64,000 nucleotides of DNA from the NCBI GenBank assembly GCA_965153455.1, contig OZ234496.1:10191863-10255862 (forward strand). The letters run 5' to 3'. Numbering within the stretch: position 1 is the stretch's first letter; every line of letters begins with the position of its first letter. A program made the translations under genes and the position numbers. Positions 50,216 to 63,820 of this stretch are shown piece by piece. The notes beneath the pieces are model-generated. The model had not been told where the DNA came from. It did no database searches and saw only the letters and a list, made by a program, of their open reading frames with translations. This stretch comes from Sphagnum compactum. Taxonomy: Eukaryota > Bryophyta > Sphagnopsida > Sphagnales.

Positions 50216-52164
50216 ATGGGGAGCTGCTACAAAGGACAAGTCTTTGGGAAGTGGGAGATCTTACCATCCATCTTTGTCAGGCCCTGCAGCTCAACTCCTC
50301 TAAATGTAAGTGGTCAGTGTACTAGGGACTATATTTACAATACTTGTTTTACAACTTTTACAATATAGAGATTTGGGAAGCTCTCACAGCAACATTTTTC
50401 ATGTATGACATTCACAGCAACCGTGATCCAAGTAGAACCGTTTTTGTGCCGTATCATCCATGGCCACCAAAATCTAGTCGGAGGAATGGGTGCCAACAGA
50501 AGTGGATTTGTGCAAGATCTAGAGGTTGTATGAGGGTTGTACTAGTTTTTTATTTTTAGACAAAGCTAGAGATCATGCAATTGCATGACATCACAAAATG
50601 TGGCACAGAAACACACAAGTCACGTGAAAGGGTGATGGTCTTATCTCAAGAATGGTTTTTGAAGGTGTTTGCTCCTATCTCAAAAAAAATTGCTTGTTAT
50701 TTGTAACAGAAAATGTTTGTGCAGTTTTCAGTAGTGATGGTGAAGGTGATAGTGCAAACATCTGCATAGTACTATTCGGTATCTTGAAACCTGATGTTTG
50801 AATGGACAAGAAGTTAAGGTTTGACATCAGAGTTTAGTTTGCCAAAAACCTTTGCAACTGCTGCTGCCTCAGGTAGCTCTTGTGACTGAGGTCTCACTGC
50901 TGAAAATTCCAGGTTGAAGTTTCATCATCCTGGGAACAAGACATTCAACCTTTCACCCCACTGTTGCCTTGGGAAACAAAATATCTCTGCTGCTGATGAA
51001 ATGTACATGCAAAAGTGGTGTAGTGCTACTGGATGCGGTTCAGCGGGGTAAATGCAAATGGGGGATAAAGGAAAGCCAGTGTTCAAGATCCGGCAGAATA
51101 AAATGCATCAGAAGACTTGGATCCGTGTTCAGAAGGTAAGCAGCTGCTGAAAGATTTTCTAATAAGTTACAACAACTTTTATGAAGTTACATTGATCAGC
51201 ATTCCCCTTCCCAGAGAGGCTTTGATTCATAACTTGTTCTAAAAAGTACCTCCCTAATCTTCATTCATAATCTTCTTCTTGTAGAGTTGCCCAAAATTCC
51301 AGAAGAAAAAACGGTCACAGATTTTGCAATTTACGGCAAAAGTATACCTATAAATTATGTTAATTCAAATCTGGATAAAAGTCATTTGTAGTTGATTGGG
51401 TATTGCCATTTTGGGACGGTTAAGTGAGTAAACCTTAAGTTTGACTATGGAAGTACATGCAAACACCCACTTGCAAAACGCATGAAATTCTTTGTAATAA
51501 AAAATTGAAGGCTGGACCCACCCACTTAGTACTTTCAGGAAAACAGTAAACAGGCGCAACAAGTTCAATGTAGCACTGGGTTCGATGCTGTCAAAAGACG
51601 AGGTACACAACAAGAATGCCCATATGCAGTTGAGAACTGCAAACATTGGGAATTGTGGAACACCTCTGCTGCTGGTACACAAAGGTTTTCCAGTAAATTC
51701 AAGATGCTCTGGAAAATTGGCTGCTGTTGAATGATGATAAGCACAAGCTAAACATTTTTCGGTTTGTGTTTGTTTAGGGATTTGTCTAAAGCAGATCTAG
51801 AACTTAGAAGAATCCCTTATTTCACAAATCTGAAAAAAGTATTACCCATTAGTGCCTACCATAGTGGAGAGATGGTAACACAACAAGCAACTTCACATTG
51901 ATGATATCCCTCCTTTGTTAAAAGGTTTGTTAAAAGGGTGTGGATAGGCAAATGAAGATGCCAAGGGATTATTTCAAAACCATATATAAATGCAAAGTAT
52001 ATATATGTCTTTCCCCGCCCCCACCATTCTTGAGTTTTGTATTTGAAGGTGTGAATTCCATTTCAAATCATTTTGATTTAATACGTTCAAATTGTATCCA
52101 CACACCCACATAAAAACGGATCCATACAATATTAGTCTTGTCCGAGGTTTTTGTTAGTGGTAGT
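50216..52164. other. spacer after the Deg relic
   Basis: Nothing recognised. Composition falls from genic to AT-rich near 51.8 kb. Confidence 0.4.
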
Positions 52165-52392
52165 ATTTAAATGTGCATTCACACTTGGTGTTAAGGATTC
52201 TTGAATTAAGTCCCCTAACACCAAGCTAGTCATTTAGGACCTAAACCTATTTACCATGAAGATTTTATGTTAAGTTAACATTCACTTAATATTAAACAAT
52301 CACCCATTTAACATTGGTTGCCACCTGAGATGCCACCTAGATTTTCACTTAATATTGTCTTAACATTAGGTGTGAATGCACCTTCAAAATGA
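52165..52392. mobile_element. foldback MITE-like element, about 220 bases
   Basis: The arms 52170-52196 (ATGTGCATTCACACTTGGTG...) and 52359-52384 (...TTAGGTGTGAATGCACC) are inverted repeats with about four mismatches. Similar inner words (CTTAATATT, CACCTAG) repeat inside. Flanks TTTAAA and TTCAAA could be a diverged target duplication. It has no coding capacity. Confidence 0.6.
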
Positions 52393-55300
52393 AAGATGTG
52401 GACAACAATATTTATACACAAGTGTCTATATGGAACAATGCATATGTGAGGTTCTCAAATTTTTAATTGTGTTTTTTTGGATTGGAAGTTCATGTCCTCT
52501 TTTTGTTTGTTGAATTCCACTAGTATTTTCTGGTGTGAATATGGAAATTCAAGTGTTTGATATACCACTCATACTATTTAGCTACTTGAATGTTATAATA
52601 AAATGTTATGGAAAATACATGATTTCATACTTATAAAATTTTGAAATCACAAAATTGTTATCCAATTCAGTTTTTTTTAATTATTTTTGAATGAACAAGG
52701 TTTGGGTGGCAAATTTTATGTTGTTTAAACCACGAAATTGACAAAACTAAAGAACCAGGACTATTCTATTAATTTAAAATCCTACTTTTAAATACCTTTA
52801 TTGGCTCTTAATAAATTTTCCCTTTTTCAAAACCCTTTCTTTATCAACCCATTCTTATTTCATTCATACTAATTGGTTATATTCAAATGGTTCTTTAACA
52901 TCAAGTTAAAATTCAAATACTTTATTACAATCATTTCAACCACAAAATATTTTCTAAGGCTTCCAATATTCATTGGGCCCAATATCTAGATGCTTCATTA
53001 TAAGTTTTGAAATATAGCACAAGGACATTAAGATAAATATTTTTGGAATATTTGAATGGTGAAGAAAAAACTTACAATATGTAATAATCATGTTTTTTTC
53101 AATTCATCTATTTCAAATAAACCTTCAAGCTCTTCTAATTCTTGCTCTAACTTTACATCAGTTTCTATCAATTCTTCCAAATTAAAAGGGGTCTTGCAAG
53201 ACCAACCCTACCACGATTTGGTCAAATTTTGCTCACAAATATTAAATTTTAAAGATTATTTAGCCATAGACAAGATCTTACATTAGTTAGTATGCTAACA
53301 AGAAAAAATATTCTTCCAATTTCAATTTGAAAATCAACAGTCTTCAATATTTTTCAAGTTAAAAAATCAATAGTTGGAGAACATGGATTCATGTTTCTTT
53401 CACACTCTAAAAGGAATTTGATTTTTTTTACATCCACTTGATATTTTCAAAATATAAACAACTATCAATTGACAAACTAATCCTTTATAAGTTCACTCAT
53501 GCTTGCTACCATCTCAAAGATATCCAAATTGCAATCTTCATCACTTTTTTTAGCAAACAAACATTCAACCTTTGATAATGGATGCAAATGATGATAAAAC
53601 TTCAAAAGCATAGGGGAAAATAGTATGTTATCATTTTCTTCAAATATAGCCACTCCTTATTCATGGCCAATAAATAAAAATTAATTGCAAACATTTGTAC
53701 TTGGAATCTAACATCAAGATAACATATTGTGAGTTATCTTTTCATTATATTTTGTTAAGAAGGAAAGGAAAAAATCAATGACCCCACACATTTCCATTTT
53801 CATGTTCACTGTAAGACTTCTCAACTCAATACCCACACCTAAATCATCTTCATCCAAAGTATCGAAAACAAGAGGATTGTTATTTTTTCCTTTTAATTTA
53901 AAGCTCGTGGTTATGGTTGGATGCAAGGCATCACTCGAAACCAATGACCTAATGATTGGTTTAAAACGTAAACAATGACAACAAGAAATAAATAATGTAT
54001 GATAATTTGAAATATATCCCATGTGAGAGGAGGGAGTATGGGTCCAACCATGATAATAGGTGCCACACCCACCTTTTAGACCTATGATTTTTCATTGTTT
54101 TCTTCAAGAATATTCTTGAAATATTTTCAATGCATCATTTTAAAAATTGAAAAAAAAATTCAAAGTTTTGTAATAGTATTATGTTAAGGTTTATATTTTC
54201 AAAATTCAAAATTATGTCATTTAAAAAATTCAAAAAAAATTAATGTGTTTTTATTACTTAATTATTGTTTTAGTGCATTGGTTACATAGCATAAAAAATG
54301 TGTTTTTGTATTTTTTATTCATTAATTTTTAAAATATATTTATGTATAGCATTACATTTAGAATAAATATATATTAAAAAAATTTCTTTTTTATTTTTTT
54401 TAATTTTCTTACAATTTGAAATACACAAAATTAAACAATGGTTACAATTGTTAATGGTACATATTAGTGCGACTACACCCATACACAACTTATGACCCTA
54501 GGAATTAATTTGCTTATTATAACCAAAGACAATTGCTTTTCATAATTGTAAAATTTATTGGAACATGAATACTTTATTTACAAACTTATATAAATCAATT
54601 CTCGAGTCATAAATTAAAATTATAAAATAAAGGGTAAAAACATGGTTAAATGGTTCACCTTTGGCATTCTGAAAGTCCATTTTGTACTCCATTTTACACT
54701 AACCAAAAATTCTTGCAATATTATAAATAACAGCTTATGCATCCAATGTACATTTCCTTATTTTTTTCATTCAAAAATGTGGGTAAGCCCAACTATGTAA
54801 ATGGCTAAACATATACTTTGTCAAGAAAATCCATGTAAAAATGTGAAATTTTGAATGAACAATGATTAGAGAATAAAACATATTAGAAAAATATTCAATT
54901 GAAAAAATTAAAATTATCTCTATATGGAAATTTTTAATGCATCTTATTTTTAAACATGTCATTTGAAATGCTCCTATTTTAAAAAAAACATATGGCCTTG
55001 CTATGTCATCTTTTTCAATCCACATGTTAATTTTACTTTGTGTTAAAACATTGTCATTTTTTGAAAGTCCACTATGAATTCATTTTTTTCTTAAAATTCA
55101 TCCATGGGTGAAAGCAACATAAAGTATACACAAAAAGTTGTGTAACAAAGTAAACACTAAAAGGTCTTTGAATAAAACATACATCAAGTACATGACTTTA
55201 TGGAAATAATGTAAATATTTTTAGGTACATTGTTTCTTAACTAATGTTGGCTTTGAGTTCAAAAGTTGGATAAAATCATTTTTTTAAAGTCCTTACAAGT

Positions 55301-58149
55301 AATTGAATTGGACCTTCCCATTTGTGACAGTTTGCCAAGTAGATTTCAAGTACTTGAAATGTTTTTGCAAATGTTTTTTTCAATCACCTTCATATTAATG
55401 TGATGGACATTCTAATAATTTTCTATCAGTCAAGCTTTTTTTCATAGCTAAAATCATCCCCAACCCTCTAAAAAATGATGAAATTTCGGGGGTAACTTTT
55501 GGGGTACTTTTTCAAGTCCAAAATTTATGAAAAAAATCATTTTGGGATGCTAGAGGAAGGCTTGAGTTGTTGGATAAGTTAGAAATTTTGATTTCAACAA
55601 TTTCTTATCTTGGATAGCATCCATTTTCACAAGTATGCAAAGTAGACTAGTGTGATCAAGTATGTTGTTGTGTTGACATTTGTCCATATTTGTCATTTGC
55701 ACTTTTTGAAACTTGTTTAAATGTAGGTTTAAACATCTCGACTAGCAAATTTTATGGATTCATTGGGAATTGACATTAGTCAATCTAAACCGTTCATCAC
55801 CTTGTGATGAAGCTATGTGTGATGTTGACTATGAATTAACATTTTGAAAAGAAGTGTGTGTGAATTGAATCATGTTTACAAACTTCAAGTAGGTTTAGGG
55901 TATTGTGCTTTTAAGTGCCTTGGTCATGGCTATCATTTTTTCTTCAATGCCAAAAAACTCACAGTGTATTCGCAGATCTTGTTTTATGATGTAAAGTTAT
56001 TGAATAAAACACACTAATCTCACCCATGAGACAGAACAATCAAGGTCCAATACATTAAAGGGCAACCCATTGACATTGGGAGAAACTATTCCAACGTGCA
56101 GCAAACATAATAAGAGATGACCAACACTTTAGCAAAAGGTTTTTTTCGTGGGTTTAAACTTTGAAATGGTTTTTCTTTTGGGTTGTGATTCTTACAAAGA
56201 AGGTTATGTGGCATTTTTTACTACAATGTTCATGTTAGTGTCATGTTTAAAAAAGGACTTGTGTCTCCTTGCATTTATGGATAATTATTGCATTGTACAT
56301 GGGAAGGGGTATTCTTTGGTTGTGTTGTGGGTTTGTGAACATGGGGAGGCTGTGGAACAAACTTTTGTTCAAATTGATGTACCCACATTGCAACATTTGT
56401 TTTAAGCAAGGTTTGTTGGAACATGATGCAAGATAATGGTTGGTGAAATTTGAAGGTGTTATTAGTTTAGGTTTATTGTGTTCACACTTGCCTGCAAATG
56501 GGTAATAACAGGACCAAGATGAAGAGGTTGTCTTTTACTAAGAGGAAAAGGGTGGTAGAAGAAAAGAAAAAGATGGTAGCATAAAAAAATGTAGAAACAT
56601 TTGTTATCCAATAGAGGTTTGGTGTTTTTGACAGTCAACTTTGGTTTCATTTGAATATTTGGGATCATTAAATGTGATTTTGGCCTTCCACAAGGTTTGG
56701 GTAGTCTCCTTGACAAGAAGCTTAGGCAATAATGGAATGACCATATCCTAGGGCCTAAATAATGTAACCATTGTATTTATATGTCCATTGCTTAGTTTTT
56801 ATGATCAATCTGAGTACATTCGCATGGTTGGGACTTGAGAACTTGCTTATGGAATTAGCCAATGTAGATTACACGAATACTTGACTTGTATATATTTTTT
56901 CCAAATGAAATTGTCCCCCAATGGCATAATTTACTATGCTTGGACCCAAAAATTATTCAATTAAAATTAGTAGAAAAGTTGAACAAAAAGAAAAATATTA
57001 TTGAATTTGTTGTCATTTGGTTTTTGTTGCCAACCATATGTTCAATGTAAATTAATAGCTCTTACAAATTAAAGCTAAAAAATATTAACAACCCATACAA
57101 TTAAAATGTGCACAACAACTCCTACAAATCACATACAAAAGATTGAGAGAAAAAACAATGGGCAATGACAAATTGGATTCAATAGAAATTACCTCTTTAT
57201 TTATGTTTTTTTTCTTCTAGTTTAGTCACATCAACACATTGAAAACACATTGACATTCTTGGGCATAAGTCCTTACCTTTCTACATTATGGCTTGGAAAC
57301 ATTCCAATACACAAGACAAATGCCCATCAAGTACCTGATCTTTTATCTAATGCTTGAAACCTGAAATATAGATTGAAAGTGGACAAAACCTTTGTAAAAA
57401 CCAAAAACCAAGTTCAATAGAACCACATGCACTGAATTCAAACCATCAACATGAAATCACAAAGATGCAATTATTTACATGAAATCATGTTAGCGGCAAC
57501 TTGCAATCATCAAGGTTCACTTGAAGATTGTAGAATAATGTTGGTTCATTCTTCAATACACCTTGCAAAATATTCTCACTTAAAATCATGAATCATTCAC
57601 ATCATTCACAAAAATGGAATTCTTGTCAACTTGGTTTGCAAGTTCAAGAAGTGTAACAATAGTAAGGTTCAAAAGTTAGAATGTAGCCACAATAAGTGAC
57701 ATTAGGGCCTTGTTGTCATATTCTTGCACCATTTCAACAACCTTTGCCTTTTCAACAAAAAGTTATCACCACTTTCAAACTCCAAAAGTGCAAATCCAAC
57801 ATCAATGCAAACATGTTGTGTGTTCTTGTAAGAATTGTAAACATTAGGAAAAGATAGGATAGAACCAACATTGGCAAGATCTCTCCATCATGGGTATGTG
57901 TAAAGCTTACAATTTAGAATCAAAGTCACCTTTGATGAACATAATGGAGATGTTGTCAAAATGGTAGATCTTTGTTTGCATCAAATAGACAAAGAAAATG
58001 TAACATTCAAGGAATTAGAAAGCAACCATTAGCTTTGAATCCAATTGAATATGCATAATTTCACCACAAAAAATAATTTTAGATATAATTTTGCAATGGC
58101 CCAAGTCTGTACATTTAGTACATGGGCCTATAGTTAATGGTTTAAATCT
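52393..58149. other. AT-rich spacer; hAT remains may start near 57.65 kb
   Basis: Strongly AT-rich with no convincing gene; ORFs at 53056-53286 and 56148-56405 have no recognisable domain. On the minus strand, 57.65-57.78 kb reads EYDNKALMSLIVATF, which would fit the later part of the hAT transposase below, but this is weak. Confidence 0.4.
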
Positions 58150-58352
58150 TGTCTACCATAACACAAATTAATTGCATTTATATACTTTAGGGTTTTTTGG
58201 AACAATATTACCTTATTAGCAAACTTGTTCTTCATTGGCATTTCAAAATTTTATGTTATACTGGCCTTAGTCCATGTTATTGTGTTTTACAAGGACAATT
58301 GAGTGTTTTTACAGTTGACCTCCCAAAAGCAAACATACACCTTTGCATCATT

Positions 58353-60142
58353 CACTACAAGAAATCATGCCTTTTTTGATCGGAAATTTTGGTCAAAAAG
58401 AACCCCCATATGGTTTTTTGCCCCATGTCCAATTTGACAAAAATGTCACTTTAGACAAGTTGATTTGGATTTGATCGTGTTGATTAGGTCTTTTTGGTTG
58501 GTTTTTTTATCATGTTTTTTGACTAAACCATCGTGACAATAATATAATTTGGGTAGTGACTAAGAATATATATTATTAAAAATAAGTATTAAAATATTAA
58601 TTAATTAATTACCCTACTTACCTACCTACTTAATTAATAATCTTAATAATTAATGCAATTTAAAGAAAATATTTACCTACCAACTTTATGTCCTAGGCCT
58701 AAGCCACTTAGTTTAGCCACACAGGCTAAACCAAGCCACTTAGGCTAGGTGGTCTAATAGCTTTTGCAACTTAGGCCACCTAATTAGGTCACCTAAGTAA
58801 CCAAGGTAGCTTAGGTTGCAAGTGTGGGGATTTGAACTTTTTATCTTCAATTGAGGAGTCAAGTTTTTAACCATTGCACCACCACCCCATAAGGTGATCT
58901 TTTAGGATAACATATTGCAATCAATTTCCATGAATTTGTTATCAACATGCATATTGTATTAAATGAACTCGAAATTTTTGCACTATTTACATAAATAGGT
59001 AGGTTATAAGTAGGGTACAACTTAAGTAGGTAAGAGGTGCTTATTAATAAATGCATGTACCTAGGTAACATGTAGGTTATAATCTATTAAGCCTTATAGG
59101 TACCTACTAAGTCTATGTTTATACCTACCTCGTAAGTTATCTACGCCTATGTTATTTAGTAAGCTATGTAAGTACCTATTAGCCTATTAATACACCTAGC
59201 CTAGGCATACTAAGTAGGTAGCTTAACTTATTAAATAGGTTTAAGCTTAGGTTACCTACTTAATAAGCAAGGCTACCTACCTAGTAACTAGGCCCAAATG
59301 GCTTAAGCTACAAACCTAATTATAGGTAATTAATAAAAATAATTTAAAATATTATTGATAAATTGTTATAAATTATAAATACATAAATAATATCAATGAT
59401 TAATAATTGATTATTTCCTATGAATTATTGAATATAAAAATTAAATAATATAACTTACTACTAATTTCTGACATTTTAATTTCTAATTACTGGTTTATTT
59501 ACTATGAATTAATAATTATCACTTAATATATAGCAAATTATTATTAACTAATAAATTAATTTAAAATAATCACTTATCAATAATTATTTATAATTATATA
59601 TTGACTATTATCAATTATAATAAATTATTATTGAATAATAACTATAAATTATTAAATAATGTCAATTAAATGTTTTAAGTTTAAGTACCTACATGTGTTT
59701 AAAGGTAACATGTAAATAGCCTCTTAAATTTTGTAAATAACTACTAGGTGTAATATGCTTAACCTAGGGCCCATTAGCTATGAATTTAGGTTTGGTATAT
59801 ACCCTATGCAAAATAAACTTGTAGGTTAAATAACCAAATTAGTATGGTTGATTTGACCAAGTGTCAAATCAGAATGGCCAATTTGATTGATTGTAAATCA
59901 CAATGGCCATTAAGTATAGTCAATTTGACTAAGTTTTGATCATCTTGATGGACCTCTAGCCTTTTTGATTAGATGTTTGGTTTGTCACATGGTCAAAAAA
60001 ATCACTTTAATCAAATATTTTGGTCAAAAGTAACTTATGTCTTTCATGCCCCAAGCTTTTAGTCAAAATGACCATCCCCCTTGGTGAATGTGAACATTTT
60101 AGTCAAGTTACACCTTTTGAAAAATCAAGTTTTCTTGTAGTG
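58353..60142. mobile_element. non-autonomous CACTA (CMC/EnSpm) element, 1,790 bp, with ATT target duplication
   Basis: It starts CACTACAAGAAATC at 58353 and ends ...TTTTCTTGTAGTG at 60142, giving 12 perfect terminal bases (CACTACAAGAAA). The direct 3-bp duplication ATT (58350-58352 and 60143-60145) is the CACTA hallmark. Subterminal regions carry repeated TTTTGGTCAAAA and TTTGAC words in both orientations, as expected for transposase binding sites. The interior has no transposase frame; it contains TAGGTAGGT/CTACCTA-rich and TAATTAA-rich low-complexity DNA and a tRNA-like segment. It would need a transposase supplied from elsewhere. Confidence 0.92.
58820..58893 (-). repeat. tRNA-like segment (SINE head or tRNA relic) inside the CACTA element
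   Basis: On the minus strand, TGGTGCAATGGTT (58881-58869) resembles an RNA polymerase III A box. GTTCAAATCCC (58837-58827) resembles a B box about 30 bases downstream. The acceptor and T stems do not pair properly, so it is not called a functional tRNA. Confidence 0.4.
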
Positions 60143-60760
60143 ATTATAAACATATTGACAAGCCTTGCTAAAGGCATGGCAAAACCAAGTACCTTATTAT
60201 AGAGTACAAAATGCCAAAGGTGCACATGTCACCATAGAAGAAAAAGTTCAAGCAAGTGTTGAAATTGTGATGCCATTGCAACTCTAGATGTATTCACAAC
60301 TTTAAACAACCCCACTATCACATGACAAGCCACCCAATTTGAGTTGATGAAATTGATAACAAGTGCAAATTTGTTGAACCCAAACATGGACTTCCACAAA
60401 TCAAACAATGTAATTATTGTAATGCATCTTTTCAAAGTTGATAAGACATGTAATTTTCCATAGTTTTGGCCATTTGTATCAAGGATAACATGTTCAACAA
60501 CATGATTTCTTTTTGGAAACACAATGCAACGACATAGAGTTAAGATCATACATCATAGCCAATGATGTTTTACAACCAAAATGGGCATGTAGTTCTTGGC
60601 CACATACAACACCAAAACTTCCATTAATGTTTTTTTTGCCTTGAATCTTCTTTTTTTATAGGTTCTTGCTTCCAAAATGGTTAGTGATTGTTCCAAATCT
60701 AGGACCAATTCGTCATTTGGACTTTTTTCAACCCACCTCTTTAACCACCTCTTTTGCAAC

Positions 60761-61337
60761 TTCTATTGCATTACATTTGCATGCTCATATTAAATGTTTT
60801 TTCATTGATGTAGTTCCATCAATTTCCTTGTTGTAAATCACAACTTTCCTTTTTTTGTGGTGTTACTTGAGCTATGAAGTACCATGTCATACCATGCACC
60901 TCATCATCTATGTAATTCTTGGAGTTTCATTGCCATCGTTCACCACAAAGGACTAAGGCAAGGACAACATGTTGTGAGGGGATTCAGATTTTTGGTTTTG
61001 ATTCAATGGGCATGTCACCTTTGCATTTGCATTTGTAATGTTCTCAATTTACATTGGTGCATTAGTTGTTGAAGTAGATTCACAATAAGGTCTTACAACT
61101 TCAAACCATGTTGCCATATCATCAATAAAGGTAGGAAACTCATCATACACAAGGAGTTTGAAATGCTCATTGTTAATGTATGTAGTTGCGTCCCCCAACA
61201 TGTTCATAGCAAAAAATGTAGTTGAGCCATGGCAATGGTGTGTCATCATTCCTCATATTTGACAAAGTGCAAATGAAACAAATAGCAAACCCATAATGCA
61301 ACCTTAAATTATGCAACTTGAGTGCAAAAGAAATAAA
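60761..61337. other. spacer upstream (5' side) of the hAT relic
   Basis: May include the hAT N-terminal part on the minus strand (61249-61049, EFPTFIDDMATWFEVVRPY), but I cannot match it to a zinc-finger BED domain. Confidence 0.35.
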
Positions 61338-61620
61338 TAGGACATGATAATGTGGCTAAGCAATAGCAAAAGTGATGCCTTAAAAAAGATATTTTATTGT
61401 TTTTAAATCATATATACCCTACTAATAAAGGTATTTTCAGGGTTTTCAAAGCATACATACCAAATGTGCCTAAAAACCTACCCTAAAAAAAACTTTTTAT
61501 TGCTCAGCCACATTATCATGTCCCATTTATCTTGCCGTAAAATAGCCTTTTTTAAGGTAGGTAAAGTGTGAAATGCTTATTCTTATTTGATTGATAATGT
61601 GGCTGAGCTCTAAAAAGAGA
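61338..61620. repeat. inverted and direct copies of GATAATGTGGCTGAGC
   Basis: GACATGATAATGTGGCTAAG (from about 61340) has an inverted copy TGCTCAGCCACATTATCATG (to about 61520). A third, direct copy GATAATGTGGCTGAGC lies near 61597. The first two could form a foldback with a spacer of about 130 bases. Confidence 0.75.
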
Positions 61621-62425
61621 AGGTGCAAATGAAATGGATTGTTAAAAGCTATGTCAATAGTGCATCCTAAAGAAACAAGGCACAAATGAAACAAACTTAT
61701 CAAACTATGGCAATAGTGCATCCTAAAGAGTCACGTACAAACGAAGCACACATAAAACAAAACGAAGAGGCTTTGAGTACTTGCATGTACAAGAAGCTTT
61801 GATGGAATTCATGCTAGGCAGCTCAAAGGTGGCTCCAATTGAAGTTGACCCCTCAAAAAAAAGGTGTCTAAATCTCATGTAAATTCTACATCTTCAAAGC
61901 AAAAGCGTAGCCAAAAAATGTGGAGTTGTGAATTGTGAGTTGTGATATGTGTAACAAAAGGAAAACTGAAGGATTGACATCTGAAAACAATTAAGGTTTA
62001 GGGTTTAAGACACTGTTGCGATGAAAGAGGTATCAAAGAAGGTCGGGTGTTGAGTTTCAAATACCATACTTATTTGGTGTTCAGCGTGTGGACACAGTGG
62101 GTAGATGTACAACATCTTCTCTATTGGCAGGGCCAGAGCGTGTTTGTGATACCTTGTTTTTCTACAGGATTGATTGGTTACAATGTGAAATTGAACATGT
62201 GAACTAAATTGGGATTCTTCATATTCATTCCACAACTGAGTCATATTAAGAGACTTGTGGTGGAAGGTTTGTTGGTGGCTCTTGGTTCACTCTGCGCACA
62301 ATATTGACATGACACTCTTACATGTGTAGATAGATAGGTGTTGTGAAGTTGCAGGAGAATTGAAGCAGCAGAGATAATTGAACATAAGCCTCTGTTTTTC
62401 CTAAATTGTTGTATGGGCATATGGT

Positions 62426-62466
<41 letters not shown>

Positions 62467-63229
62467 ATGTTACTACAGAAAAGCCTAGCACTTTGAGTAC
62501 GGATTGTTCAAAAGGCTGATCATGGATATCAAAGACATCGGCATCACAAGTTCTAACACAGACAAAAATGGGGAAGAAGGTGGAAAAAAAAAAAGGAAGA
62601 AGAAGCAACAAAGTGGATAATCTACTCAAACACAGAGCCACCCAACTCAAAATCAAAATCAAAAACAAAACCATCATTGATCTCTAATGCAATCAACAAG
62701 GGGTGTGTGTCACACTGTGTGGCCTTGCCATTTACATCAACAAGTATCTTAAGGCAAAAGAAGAAATATGGGAATTCAAATATAATTTCACCATGCAAAA
62801 ATATAATCTTCAAAACAATTCTCTCAAGAATCTTTCAAGATATCATAACTCTACAACTGATCTCAAGTTTCAACACAAGCCAAAATATCATCTTTCAAAA
62901 ATCCTCAAATAAAAATGGACCTACTACTACCTAGGGGCCAAAATCACTTAAGGTACTATACTCTACAATGAATCTAAACACAATATTCCTTGCCTTGGTA
63001 GGCAAGGCCACAAAGCCTGGTGTATAAAGAAGACATGGGTTTGAGAATGGTAGTTACCTGTGTTGGGCAGTTCCCTAATGTTTTTGCAATGGGTCATTTT
63101 AATTTGACAATGTCTTTAATACTCCTCAATGCCTTAACAATGTTTTTCACTACCAATACATCAATAGGAGAAGCTCTCGCCCTTTAACTCATCTACATAC
63201 AATAGGGTAAATCGGCCCATCATCGATCG
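61621..63229. other. spacer with simple repeats
   Basis: A GA array of about 35 bases at 62428-62462. The phrase CAATAGTGCATCCTAAAGA occurs near 61656 and 61711. No gene recognised. Confidence 0.45.
62428..62462 (+). repeat. GA dinucleotide microsatellite
   Basis: Uninterrupted (GA)n of about 17 units. Confidence 0.95.
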
Positions 63230-63820
63230 CTTGCTTATGAACAAATACTTTGGCAGATCTTTCTCAATTCTTCTCCATTTCAAGTGATTTAAAATGTTAT
63301 AGGAGAGTTTTCTCAAGCTTTACAAATCATCTTTGAAATGCGAAGCCAAAGGAGGCAGCCAAAAAGAGCAATTAAGAAAATACGTTTTTTTTTCAAATTG
63401 TAAAACACGTTTTCTTCATTTTCATCCTTCTTATTTTCAAAGTTCATAATTTTTAATTTTTTTTATTCATTTAAATGATTTAAAGTGCTACACAAACGTC
63501 ACCTCAAGTTCTGTACAAATCATCTTTGAACTCTAATACAACAGAACAACATTCAATGAACTTTTTTGGATGTTTAGGAACTGGCCTTTGTAACATTTGA
63601 TGATTTCTTTTTTGAGTTCTTGACCCCTCTACTTGGAAACCCATTACTTTTTCAATTTTATTCCGTTTTTGTTGATTTTTAATGCATCAAATGCACCAAT
63701 AGAAGGGTTCAAATTTTGCTTGGACACCATAAACAACAGAGCTTTCCCTTTGGACCTGGCCTGCTGTGAGTGCTTAAGTCTTCAGTAGACATCGACCGGT
63801 TTACCCTAGGTATATATATG
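63230..63820 (-). repeat. dispersed repeat, copy 2 (inverted relative to 29000-29515)
   Basis: Read on the minus strand, this segment follows the copy at 29000-29515 block by block, starting with TAGGGTAAACCGGTCGATGT and ending GATCTGCCAAAGTATTTG. Many small gaps and substitutions show both copies are old. Confidence 0.65.

Larger units (their letters stand above)
58150..60760 (-). pseudogene. decayed hAT-superfamily transposase, interrupted by a CACTA element
   Basis: On the minus strand, 60759-60553 reads a degenerate LVLYVAKNYMPI..VVKHHWL. 60549-60229 then reads VFPKRNHVVEHVIL, LHVLSTLKRCITIITLFDLW, FALVINFINSNWVACHVIVG and LFKVVNTSRVAMASQ, the RNase-H-like core of plant hAT transposases. 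The frame stops being followed at the CACTA insertion (60142) and resumes after it, at 58352: NDAKVYVCFWEVN, NTITWTKAS and KNKFANKVILFQKTLKY, the next conserved block of the same family. Stops and frameshifts show it is dead. A weak N-terminal extension to 61249 is possible. hAT proteins excise and reinsert DNA with 8-bp target duplications; the ends of this copy were not found. Confidence 0.85.
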
